Shown here piece after piece: positions 1-8,328 of a DNA stretch of 44,248 bases. The first letter of the stretch is position 1. Every line of letters begins with the position of its first letter. Made by a program: the position numbers and the translations under genes. The notes below the pieces were generated by a model. The model was given only the letters and a program-made list of their open reading frames with translations. It was not told where the DNA came from and did no database searches. This DNA is from Cyclobacterium lianum (GTDB lineage: Bacteria; Bacteroidota; Bacteroidia; Cytophagales; Cyclobacteriaceae): positions 1-44,248 of the forward strand of contig NZ_FRCY01000024.1 of NCBI RefSeq assembly GCF_900143075.1. Reading direction: 5' to 3'.

Positions 1-212
1 TGGGGAAAGGAACCCGATAGAAGGCAAGTTTGGTCAGGCAAAAAACGGATACGGAATGAACCGGATCAGGGCAAGGCTCAAAAACACCAGCCAATCGTGG
101 ATCGCTTCAATTATCCTAGTGCTCAACCTGGTCAAATTGGCCGGGATGGCACTCCCATGTCTGAGTTTTTCAGCGTGGAAAGATTTAAAAAACATGCTCA
201 GAAACGCCATAA
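1..212 (+). other. Frame-disrupted stretch upstream of the intact SusC part
   Basis: No single frame reads as a SusC sequence here. Frame 1 is open from base 1 to a stop near 313 and frame 2 is open to 277, while the frame of the intact SusC part is closed by TAA at 210-212. Short pieces in frame 2 (GYGMNRIRARL near 47-79) look SusC-like, so I infer that this is the middle of the same susC gene carrying one or more indels. Real decay or sequencing/assembly error are both possible. The gene's plug and TonB-box region lies before the window. Confidence 0.45.
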
Positions 213-1886
213 GGCAGATTCTGGAGATCCAGAAAATACAAAACCAGCCCAGAGAGCTATCTGGCCTGGTTTTATAAACTGGTCTTTTTTGAGTTTTTCA
301 GCAGACCCTATGTAATCAATGCCGTTGCGGATTACAAATTTGATCTACCTGAGAAGCACAAACTGAATACCATGATTGGTTATAACCAGGAGTGGGGCCA
401 AAACAAATTTGTCCGGGCACAGAACAATACACTGATCACGCCTCTGATTCAGGATTTAAATGCTACCATTGGCTTGCAGCAGACATTTGGTGGCAGCAAC
501 CACATGTCTTTGCGTGGCGCATTCTACCGTGTTAATTATATCTTTGACGACCGTTACCTGATCGAATCGAATGGCCGGTATGACGGTACATCAAGATTTC
601 CTGCTGAAGATCGATTTGGTTTCTTTCCCTCCATATCTGCAGGCTGGAGAATTTCCAACGAAGACTGGATGTCAGGTTCATCGAACTGGCTGGATGAATT
701 GAAAATAAGGGCCTCTTATGGTACCCTGGGCAATCAATTGTTGGGCAACAATTTCTACCCCTACATTCCTACCATGGGGATTGGACAGTCTTCTTTTATG
801 ATGACTGCTGGACAGCGTACGCCTTTTGTTTCGCCCGCAGGCCTGGTAAGCCCCACCTTGACCTGGGAGACGGTGATTTCCCAAAACCTGGGGATCGACT
901 TTGCCCTGTTTGGAGGTAAATTAAGCGGTGCTTTTGATGTATTTACCAGAGATACCAAAGACATGTTGATGAGAAGGGAATATCCATCTATTTTAGGAAC
1001 GGGCGCACCCCAATCCAATGCAGCAGATCTGAGAACCTATGGCTGGGAGATGGAATTGACTTACAGAAACCAGTTTACATCAGATCTGAATTATGATGTT
1101 ACCCTGGCGCTGTCCGATTGGCAATCTACCATTACCCGGTTTGAGAATCCTTCAGGGGCTTTACCTGCAAGTAATATTTATTACGAAGGACAGATGCTGA
1201 ACGAAATCTGGGGATATGAAACAGTGGGCATATTCCAGACCCAGGAAGCCGTAGACAATGCGGCCGATCAATCTGCCCTGGGAGCCAACTGGAGGCCTGG
1301 CGACATCCAATATGCCGACCTGAATAATGACGGCAGGATTACCCCTGGTAACAATACCCTGGAAAATCCCGGAGACAGGAGGGTGATTGGAAATTCCACC
1401 CCAAGATATAGTTTCGGTGTCAACAATAACCTGCAGTGGAGAAATTTCAATTTGAACTTGTTTTTCCAGGGGGTATGGAGCAGAGATCACTGGCCTACTT
1501 CCGGCAACTGGACCTGGTTTTTCCCTTTCAATGCCGGGCATGTGGAGCGCTATTTCATCGAAGATTCCTGGTCTGAGGACAACAGGGATGCTTACTTCCC
1601 ACACCCACACATTTCTACCAATGACAAGAAGAATATCCAGACACAAAGCAGGTTTTTGCAGAATGCAGGATATATCCGCCTGAAAAACGTGAACCTGGGA
1701 TACAACCTGCCATACAGGTGGATGGAAACCATCGGTTTCCAAAGTGCCAACATCTACTTTGCAGGCATGAATCTTTGGGAATACTCCCCGATCAGGCCGC
1801 CATTGGATCCTGAAACCATCTGGGCGGGTGCCATTGAATATCCCATGCAGCGTATTTACACCTTGGGTGCCAGGATTACTTTCTAA
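213..1886 (+). CDS. SusC/RagA-type TonB-linked outer membrane transporter, C-terminal part (5' end broken or outside window)
   Basis: This is the C-terminal half of a SusC/RagA transporter, the outer-membrane beta barrel that imports oligosaccharides with TonB energy and a SusD lid. The frame is open from 213; the first ATG in it is at 372, but SusC-like sequence (VINAVADYKFDLPEKHKLN) already precedes it, so 372 is not the true start. Typical features are the strand motif YRVNYIFDDRYL, the DGTSRF turn, FGFFPSISAGWRISNEDWM, the segment DIQYADLNNDGRI and the end LGARITF, where an aromatic last residue fits barrel insertion. Full SusC proteins are about 1000 residues, so roughly half is missing. 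susD follows 20 bases downstream, the usual pair order. The break upstream leaves open whether a functional transporter is made. Confidence 0.85.
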   Translation, partial: GRFWRSRKYKTSPESYLAWFYKLVFFEFFSRPYVINAVADYKFDLPEKHKLNTMIGYNQEWGQNKFVRAQNNTLITPLIQDLNATIGLQQTFGGSNHMSLRGAFYRVNYIFDDRYLIESNGRYDGTSRFPAEDRFGFFPSISAGWRISNEDWMSGSSNWLDELKIRASYGTLGNQLLGNNFYPYIPTMGIGQSSFMMTAGQRTPFVSPAGLVSPTLTWETVISQNLGIDFALFGGKLSGAFDVFTRDTKDMLMRREYPSILGTGAPQSNAADLRTYGWEMELTYRNQFTSDLNYDVTLALSDWQSTITRFENPSGALPASNIYYEGQMLNEIWGYETVGIFQTQEAVDNAADQSALGANWRPGDIQYADLNNDGRITPGNNTLENPGDRRVIGNSTPRYSFGVNNNLQWRNFNLNLFFQGVWSRDHWPTSGNWTWFFPFNAGHVERYFIEDSWSEDNRDAYFPHPHISTNDKKNIQTQSRFLQNAGYIRLKNVNLGYNLPYRWMETIGFQSANIYFAGMNLWEYSPIRPPLDPETIWAGAIEYPMQRIYTLGARITF

Positions 1887-1906
1887 ACATTAAAAAGCAA
1901 GAAATA

Positions 1907-3700
1907 ATGAAGAACGATAATATATATTTCAGGCTTGCACTGGTGAGTTTAATCATGCTGGGAGCCTGTAACGACGAGTTTCTGGAAAGGTATCCTCTGG
2001 ATGAAGTCAGCAACGAGACGTACTGGAATACTGAGAATGATCTGGCTACCTATAACAATACCTTTTATCACATGTCTCAAAACGATGTGAATATTCCCAT
2101 CATGTTGGGACATCACAATGGTTTTGATAGTCAACTAGCTACTTATTTAAATGTAGATGGATTTGCCGACAACCTGGCGCCAAACCATGAAAGGCACCGT
2201 CCTTTTCAACAGGTAAGGGCAGGCCGGCAAATTGTACCTACCACCTCTTCCGGGATCGGCAACCAATGGTATGGCTATCGAGGCTGGGATTTCGTAAGGG
2301 CGATCAATATCGGCCTCGAGAATTATCCTAAGGCGGCCATTTCTGAGGAGGCGCGGAACAAATATGTAGGCGAAGCCCGCTTGTTCAGGGGTTGGTTTTA
2401 CCACCATATCGTCAAAATGTTTGGCGATGCCCCCTGGGTAGACCGGGAGCTAAACATAGATTCCGAAGAACTCTTTGCAGAAAGAATGCCCCGGGAACAG
2501 GTGATGGATAACGTACTAGAGGATTTGAACTTTGCCACCACCCATATACCAGACGATTGGGGAGATGGCAATGAGCCTGGCAGGCTTAATCGATGGGCTG
2601 CACTTTTGGTGAAATCCAGGGTATGCCTTTTCGAAGGTACCTGGAGAAAATACCATGGTGGCTCTAATCCGGAGATGTGGCTGAGAGAAGCTGCCGATGC
2701 GGCACAGGAATTGATTGAAAACGGGCCTTATATGTTGTACAACACAGGTGACCCTGAGCATGATTACAATGCTTACCACCGTATATTGGATGTATCCGGT
2801 AACCCGGAGGTGATGGTTTGGAGAAGGTACCAGTTGGGAATTCTTACCAACCACGTTCAGAACTATTATTCCTATTCTGGCGGAGCTACCCGTAATTTCG
2901 TGGAGGATTACCTTTGTGAAGACGGATTGCCCATTACCTTATCTCCCCTGTATCAGGGAGACGACACCATAGAGGATGTGTTTGTTAACAGAGATCCCAG
3001 ATTGAGGCAGACCATTTTGCACCCGGATGATTCCGAGTATTACATGTATCACAATGCCGATGGCAGGGAATATCCCAGGATTCAGGGCATGCAGGGCGGT
3101 CGCACGTCTTCTACAGGATACCATGTGATCAAGCACTACAATGCGCTGGATATGATTGGCAAGGCCTACAATACAGCCGAAACGCCGGCCATTATCCTGC
3201 GTTTTGCTGAAGCCTTGCTGAATTTTGCAGAAGCCAAGGCAGAGCTGGGCGAGATTACCCAATCAGATCTGGACATGAGCATTAACCTGCTTCGGGACAG
3301 GGTAGCCATGCCGCCACTGGACATCAATCCGCCTATGGATCCCAGGTATGCTGATGACGGTATTTCTTCCCTGCTGGTGGAAATCAGAAGAGAGCGACGT
3401 ATCGAGCTGTTTGGCGAAGGTTTCCGGTATGATGACCTGAGGAGATGGAAGCAGGGTAAAAAGCTGGAAAACCCCGATATGGGCATACAGTGGAATGCCG
3501 CTGCCGAAGCGAGGTATGAGAATGCCATTATACACACCAGCGTGGACCCCGAAAATGGCAAAACCTATATCGATGTGTATAAGAATACCGACTGGGCAGA
3601 TCCTGTATTTGACGAAAGCAAAGATTACCTCTGGCCTATTCCGTTGAATGATCTGGCGCAGAACCCTAACCTGGGACAAAATCCCGGCTGGGAACAGTAA
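1907..3700 (+). CDS. SusD/RagB family nutrient-binding outer membrane lipoprotein
   Basis: This is the surface glycan-binding lipoprotein that caps the SusC channel. An N-terminal signal with lipobox LGAC puts the lipidated cysteine at residue 21. The following segment, with FLERYPLDEVSNETYWNTE, is the classic SusD N-terminus. The TPR-like middle includes EARLFRGWFYHHIVKMFGDAPWV, and the C-terminal part has RRERRIELFGEGFRYDDLRRWK followed by YLWPIPLNDLAQNPNLGQNPGW, both signature SusD segments. The length of 597 residues is usual. It starts 20 bases after susC and is followed by a good terminator at 3742-3770, so susCD probably form a unit separate from the lyases downstream. The bound glycan cannot be read from the sequence; the lyases suggest a uronic-acid polymer. 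Confidence 0.95.
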   Translation: MKNDNIYFRLALVSLIMLGACNDEFLERYPLDEVSNETYWNTENDLATYNNTFYHMSQNDVNIPIMLGHHNGFDSQLATYLNVDGFADNLAPNHERHRPFQQVRAGRQIVPTTSSGIGNQWYGYRGWDFVRAINIGLENYPKAAISEEARNKYVGEARLFRGWFYHHIVKMFGDAPWVDRELNIDSEELFAERMPREQVMDNVLEDLNFATTHIPDDWGDGNEPGRLNRWAALLVKSRVCLFEGTWRKYHGGSNPEMWLREAADAAQELIENGPYMLYNTGDPEHDYNAYHRILDVSGNPEVMVWRRYQLGILTNHVQNYYSYSGGATRNFVEDYLCEDGLPITLSPLYQGDDTIEDVFVNRDPRLRQTILHPDDSEYYMYHNADGREYPRIQGMQGGRTSSTGYHVIKHYNALDMIGKAYNTAETPAIILRFAEALLNFAEAKAELGEITQSDLDMSINLLRDRVAMPPLDINPPMDPRYADDGISSLLVEIRRERRIELFGEGFRYDDLRRWKQGKKLENPDMGIQWNAAAEARYENAIIHTSVDPENGKTYIDVYKNTDWADPVFDESKDYLWPIPLNDLAQNPNLGQNPGWEQ

Positions 3701-3741
3701 GCGTACGGCATAGTGGTATCTATTGCAAAAAGATGTATCAG

Positions 3742-3770
3742 AAAACCTGCTCTAATAGGGCAGGTTTTTT
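3742..3770 (+). terminator. Rho-independent terminator after susD
   Basis: The 9-bp inverted repeat AAAACCTGC / GCAGGTTTT (3742-3750 and 3760-3768) has a 9-base loop and runs into six T residues (3765-3770). It lies 42 bases past the susD stop. Confidence 0.75.
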
Positions 3771-3805
3771 CATGTAATTTACATGAGTGGAAGTGAACCA
3801 GCGGG

Positions 3806-3833
3806 TTGAAAATGTAAACATTGATTATCTTTA
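3806..3833 (+). promoter_or_regulatory. Possible Bacteroidota-type promoter
   Basis: A TTG at 3806-3808 is followed after 17 bases by TATCTTTA (3826-3833), one mismatch from the TAnnTTTG -7 consensus. It lies after the susD terminator and could serve the lyase genes starting at 4212. The spacing is slightly short, so this is tentative. Confidence 0.3.
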
Positions 3834-4211
3834 GCGAAACATAGAGAAACGGTTCCTGTTTCGCCCCAAAATAATGCAGTATGTCAACACAGCGTCTGTT
3901 TTCAGGCATTTCCTTGCCCGGATTCCTTTTTCCGCACCTTTCTGGCAGCAGCCAGCCGATGCAGCCCGCGTCGCCAATCCAATGCGCCAGATTCCGGATC
4001 AAGGGTTTGAAGGTAGCCTTTTGTAAAGCTTTCCAGAAGCTTTCGGCCTATACGCAGACCAGGCTGAGGCCTTACCAACACGTATCTACAGATTATCGAG
4101 TACCCGGATTATACGGAAATACTGTGGCGCATCACCACAATTCCGGAAATCTACGTACAAATGTCCGGGCTTTTCTTACCCTGATGAACTAATGATTAAC
4201 GATTAATAGCC

Positions 4212-6110
4212 ATGAAATACCCAAAATCACCTTTAATACTTGTGTTCCTGGCAGTAATGCTTGCCGGAACTTTACAGGTATCCGCGACGGCACCAGGTAA
4301 TACCATTGCGCTGGATGACCCTCAGGATCCAACCAAACTGGAAAACCCTATAACCGTAAATTACATCAAGCGAAATCTGCGCAAGAGTAGTCCGAAACTT
4401 GCCCTTACCCCCGCCTGGGAAAGAAACCTCAAGAGAAAGATTAAGGATGACCCCATGGTAGCCAATTACTATGAAGCCGTGAAAGCGAATGCCGAAAAAG
4501 TGCTCGAAGAACCGGAGCTAACCAGAAATATGGTCGGCCGAAGGCTTTTGGGGACATCCAGGGACATGCTTCACCGGATGAATGTGCTGGCGATCAGCTA
4601 CCGCATAGACAAGGACCAAAGAATGCTTGACAAAATAAATAAGGAACTGCTCGCTGTAGCCAATTTTTCCGACTGGAACCCATCACATTTTCTGGATGTG
4701 GCGGAAATGGCCACTGCAGTGGCCTTGGCCATAGACTGGGTAGGCAAAGACCTTCCAAAGGCTACGGTGGACCTGGTCAAGACAGCACTGATAGAAAAGG
4801 GGATAACGCCGAGTTGGGAAGGCAATCGTGGATGGATCGATGGGACCAACAACTGGAACCAGGTATGTAACGGGGGAATGATCGCAGCATCCATCATGAT
4901 AGCTGACCGGGATCCGGAGCTGGCAGCCAAAACCATCTCCCGCTCCCTGGATGGTATGCCACATGCGCTGGAGGAGTATGGTCCCGATGGGGTCTATCCG
5001 GAAGGATCTACCTATTGGGGTTACGGCACCGCCTTTTCTGTTTTGACCTCAGCCATGCTGGAATCTGCCTTTGGTACAGATTTCGGTTTGGCCGAGTACC
5101 CGGCATTTAAAGCCAGTGCAGATTTTCGGAAGCTGAGCATTGCCCCCTCCGGCTGGTATTACAACTACGCAGATTGCGGGGACCGGCATGGTACTGCAGG
5201 GGACATTATTCTGGCCTGGTTTGGCACAAAAACGGGGAATCCGCTATATATCGAAAAGGAGAAGTTTCTCCAGGACCCGAATGATATGGGAAAGCTGCAC
5301 CGCATAGCCGGTGCTGGCCTGGTGTGGCTGGCTCAGTTCGAAGGCAGCGCTGAAGATGGTCTGCCCACGGCATGGAAAGGAGACGGGTCCAATCCTATTG
5401 TAATATTCCGGGATGATTCAGATGCCCCCGACAGTTACTATTTTGGCGGAAAAGGCGGTAAAGCCACCATCAGCCATGGCAATATGGATGCCGGTTCCTT
5501 TATCTGGGAGTTAAATGGGGTAAGATGGGTCATTGATCCTGGCAACCAATCCTACAATGAACTGGAACAAACCGGGTTTGACTTATGGGGAAGGTGCCAG
5601 GATTGCGAACGCTGGACATTACTTACCAAAAACAACTATGGGCACAGTACCCTTACTGTCAATGATGCGCTTCACATCAACGAAGGTTTTGCCAGTTTGG
5701 AAAACTTTTCCGAGGGAGCAAAGCCCGAAGCGCTCTTTGACCTGACGCCGGTATTTGGAGACAAGCTGGCTAAGGCGCATCGCAGGTTTAGCCGGCCGGA
5801 TAATTGGTCCTTATTGATAGAAGATCAATTGGAGGCCAACGAAAATACCAAAATGATTACCTGGCAACTGATGACGCAAGCGGATGTTGAGATCGTCGAT
5901 GGAGGCGCTATTTTAACACAAGATGGTAAATCCGTAAGGTTGGAAAATCTGTCCCATCCCGATTTAAGGGTTTCTGTGATTTCCCTGGATCCAGCCCCAT
6001 TAGCATTAGACCGGCAGATTGAAGGATTGAAACGTCTGGAAATCAGGTTACCTGCCTGGATCCTTGAAAATGGTAAAGGGACGATTGAAGTCAAATTATC
6101 CGCTTTGTAA
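4212..6110 (+). CDS. Heparinase II/III-family polysaccharide lyase (paralog 1)
   Basis: This is a predicted exported polysaccharide lyase, cleaving uronic-acid-containing glycans by beta-elimination. The signal peptide covers about residues 1-25. An alpha/alpha-toroid domain (about 60-350) carries NPSHFLDVAEM with His159, NNWNQVCNGGM, and YPEGSTYWGYG with Tyr262. The C-terminal beta-sandwich (heparinase II/III-like) starts near 390 and has SHGNMDAGSF with His422. In Pedobacter heparinase II (PL21) a tyrosine in the toroid and histidines in both domains are catalytic, so these residues are candidates. It has no lipobox, so it is probably periplasmic. Its closest visible relative is the next gene, sharing WNPSHFLDVAEM and the NWNQVCN motif. 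Substrate (glycosaminoglycan-like, alginate-like or ulvan-like) is not determinable by eye. Confidence 0.88.
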   Translation: MKYPKSPLILVFLAVMLAGTLQVSATAPGNTIALDDPQDPTKLENPITVNYIKRNLRKSSPKLALTPAWERNLKRKIKDDPMVANYYEAVKANAEKVLEEPELTRNMVGRRLLGTSRDMLHRMNVLAISYRIDKDQRMLDKINKELLAVANFSDWNPSHFLDVAEMATAVALAIDWVGKDLPKATVDLVKTALIEKGITPSWEGNRGWIDGTNNWNQVCNGGMIAASIMIADRDPELAAKTISRSLDGMPHALEEYGPDGVYPEGSTYWGYGTAFSVLTSAMLESAFGTDFGLAEYPAFKASADFRKLSIAPSGWYYNYADCGDRHGTAGDIILAWFGTKTGNPLYIEKEKFLQDPNDMGKLHRIAGAGLVWLAQFEGSAEDGLPTAWKGDGSNPIVIFRDDSDAPDSYYFGGKGGKATISHGNMDAGSFIWELNGVRWVIDPGNQSYNELEQTGFDLWGRCQDCERWTLLTKNNYGHSTLTVNDALHINEGFASLENFSEGAKPEALFDLTPVFGDKLAKAHRRFSRPDNWSLLIEDQLEANENTKMITWQLMTQADVEIVDGGAILTQDGKSVRLENLSHPDLRVSVISLDPAPLALDRQIEGLKRLEIRLPAWILENGKGTIEVKLSAL

Positions 6111-6117
6111 TAGGAGA

Positions 6118-6409
6118 CTGTTCGGGATTTGCAATCCCGAACCCAGATACCGCAGGATTTGCAATCCTGCCAGCGGGATCGTTAAGGAAAGAGAAGACGT
6201 AAGGACCGTTTCGTGACCGTTACGGGGATTGCAAATCCCCTTTTATCTGAACCACGGGATTACAAATCCCGCGGAGTGTCTGTTCGGGATTTGCAATCCC
6301 GAACCCAGATACCGCAGGATTTGCAATCCTGCTAACCGGGATGTTAAAGAAATAGAATCCATCAATGCTATCAGGGGAGCGTTAAGGCGATCAAAAATCC
6401 CGCGGAGTG
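6118..6409 (+). repeat. Cluster of REP-like palindromes, including a 53-bp unit present twice
   Basis: The 337-base gap between the two lyase paralogs is filled with palindromes of a common core, GGGATT-N3-AATCCC. Unit A (6118-6170) and its exact copy (6280-6332) each hold two stem-loops: one with TTCGGGATT arms at 6121-6141 / 6283-6303, and one with GCAGGATT arms at 6152-6170 / 6314-6332. Between them are a GGGGATT palindrome (6224-6240) and a CGGGATT-ACA palindrome (6255-6271). A half copy, AAATCCCGCGGAGTG, ends at 6409. None has a long T tract. Irregular spacing and inverted symmetry fit REP/BIME-like elements rather than a CRISPR. The same family recurs at 9765-9895. No gene is seen in the gap. 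Confidence 0.85.
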
Positions 6410-6447
6410 GCAGTTTGACATAAATATCAAACAAAAAGCAAATTAAC

Positions 6448-8328
6448 ATGATGAGAAAACTTTTGGTTTGTAAGGTATTTATTCTCGCAATGCTGCTTGA
6501 CATTTCCAACCTATGGGCGCAGGAGGTTCCCAGAGCGCTTCCCCTGGAGCACCATCCCAGGATTTTGTTGTTGCAGGGACAGGAAAGTGAAATCAAAGCA
6601 CTGATTGGGCAGGACCAGCGTTGGCATAACCTGCATCAGGCCATCCTCAACGAAGCAGATCAAATCATTGACGAAGCCCTGCTGGAAAGAAAGCAGATTG
6701 GCCGAAGGCTGCTTTCCGTCTCCAGGGAGGCTTTAAGAAGGATATTCCACCTGGGCTACGCTTACAGATTAACCGGCGCCGCCCGCTTTGCGGAAAGAGC
6801 GACAGCGGAAATGATGAATATTTCCGGATTTAGCGATTGGAATCCCAGCCATTTTCTGGATGTGGCAGAAATGACCATGGCCCTGGCGATTGGCTATGAT
6901 TGGCTTTTCGATACCTTATCTCCCGAAAGCAAAACCAAAATCAGAGCGGCGATTGTCCAAATGGGTTTGGAGCCATCATACAATGAGGAATACAACTGGT
7001 TTCTGGATGCGACGCATAACTGGAACCAGGTGTGTAATGCGGGTATGATATATGGGGCATTGGCAGTATACGAAGACCACCCCGACCTGGCTCACCGGAC
7101 CATACAGCGGGCAGTGGATACCATTGGCAAAGCCATGAGTGATTACCAGCCAGATGGAGCCTACCCGGAAGGTTATGGCTACTGGGGATACGGCACCAGC
7201 TTCAATGTCCTGTTTCTGGATGTATTGGAGAAAATCTACGGGACGGATTTCGGACTGACCGACACGCCGGGTTTTCTCCAGACTGCCGGATTTTACGAAC
7301 ACATGTCCGGAGTAACAGGATATCCGTACAACTGGGGCGATGCCGGGAGCGGGAAAGGCAACCTCACCCCTGCCATGTTTTGGTTTGCGCAGCGAAAGGA
7401 TCAACCTTCGTTATTGTGGGTAGAGCGGGATTATCTGGACCAGCCTGATTTGAGTAGCCTGACGAGCAACCGGATTCTTCCTGCTGCCCTGATATGGGGG
7501 AGAAATCTCCCCCTCAGAAATATACCGGTTCCTGAGGACAAGGTCTGGGTGGGGCAGGGAGCCAACCCAGTAGCCTTGATGAGAACCTCATGGACCGACC
7601 CCGAGGCCATCTACCTGGGTTTTAAGGCGGGGTCACCCTCCGTTAACCATGGTCATATGGACATAGGCTCATTTATCATGGAAGCTGAAGGTGTCCGCTG
7701 GGCCATGGATTTTGGAAGTCAGAATTACGAATCGCTGGAATCCAAAGGAATTCAGCTTTTTGGAAGAACCCAGGATGCACAGCGATGGACTGTCTTTAGA
7801 CTCAATAATTTTGTGCACAATACCCTGACTGTTGATGGAGCCCTGCAGCGGGTCGATGGGTATGCCAGAATCGATCGACACGGTACCGGTGAGAATTTCC
7901 CATTTGCTGTATCGAACCTGACCACGGTTTATAAAAACCAGCTGGAGAAATTCCAAAGGGGTGTGGCCATAGTCGATCAGTCCTATGTAGTGGTCAGGGA
8001 TGAGATCAGCAACAATGATTCAGCCTCCCTGATCAGGTGGAACATGCTCACCCCGGCTGAAGTCACATTGGAAGGGGATCGGGCTGTACTATCACTGGAA
8101 GGCAAAAAGCTTTACCTGATGGTTCAGGGGATGTCTGGTGTGCAATGGAAAACCTATAGTACCGAGCCCCAGACCGACTATGACGCACCCAATCCGGGTA
8201 CAGTCATGCTTGGCTTCGAATACCAGGCCCAGGCTGGAGAAGAGGTAGACTTTCAGGTGCTGCTCGTTCCGGAAGCTTCTCTTTTTAAGATCAAAGAGCA
8301 AACCAAAACATTGGCAGAATGGAAATGA
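6448..8328 (+). CDS. Heparinase II/III-family polysaccharide lyase (paralog 2)
   Basis: This is a second exported lyase of the same architecture as the gene at 4212. The signal peptide (about 1-25) ends near NLWAQ. The toroid domain carries WNPSHFLDVAEM with His135, HNWNQVCNAGM, and YPEGYGYWGYG with Tyr239. The beta-sandwich has NHGHMDIGSF with His401 and His403. Compared with paralog 1, HGNMD is HGHMD here, giving the more usual HxHxD form of the family, so the two may differ in specificity or in endo/exo mode. It overlaps the start of the next gene by about 10 bases, so the two are likely co-translated. The upstream gap is full of palindromic repeats, so it may have its own promoter or depend on read-through. 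Confidence 0.88.
   Translation: MMRKLLVCKVFILAMLLDISNLWAQEVPRALPLEHHPRILLLQGQESEIKALIGQDQRWHNLHQAILNEADQIIDEALLERKQIGRRLLSVSREALRRIFHLGYAYRLTGAARFAERATAEMMNISGFSDWNPSHFLDVAEMTMALAIGYDWLFDTLSPESKTKIRAAIVQMGLEPSYNEEYNWFLDATHNWNQVCNAGMIYGALAVYEDHPDLAHRTIQRAVDTIGKAMSDYQPDGAYPEGYGYWGYGTSFNVLFLDVLEKIYGTDFGLTDTPGFLQTAGFYEHMSGVTGYPYNWGDAGSGKGNLTPAMFWFAQRKDQPSLLWVERDYLDQPDLSSLTSNRILPAALIWGRNLPLRNIPVPEDKVWVGQGANPVALMRTSWTDPEAIYLGFKAGSPSVNHGHMDIGSFIMEAEGVRWAMDFGSQNYESLESKGIQLFGRTQDAQRWTVFRLNNFVHNTLTVDGALQRVDGYARIDRHGTGENFPFAVSNLTTVYKNQLEKFQRGVAIVDQSYVVVRDEISNNDSASLIRWNMLTPAEVTLEGDRAVLSLEGKKLYLMVQGMSGVQWKTYSTEPQTDYDAPNPGTVMLGFEYQAQAGEEVDFQVLLVPEASLFKIKEQTKTLAEWK

Larger units (their letters stand above)
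3701..4211 (+). other. 511-base gene-poor gap with possible decayed coding remnant
   Basis: After the susD terminator this gap holds no convincing gene. A 103-codon open frame (3881-4192) has no recognisable composition. The +1-shifted frame around 4089-4180 reads like real protein (IIEYPDYTEILWRITTIPEI), ending at tandem TGA codons near 4187. This suggests a relic of a frame-shifted gene, but I cannot name the family. The stretch just before the next gene is rich in stops in all frames. Confidence 0.35.

Noticed and set aside
1161-1742. 193-codon minus-strand open frame in susC
   Set aside because: Antisense shadow of a clear SusC barrel region.
6118-6409. Repeat cluster as a CRISPR array
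   Set aside because: The repeats are short palindromes of differing length with irregular spacing and no cas genes; they resemble REP-like elements.
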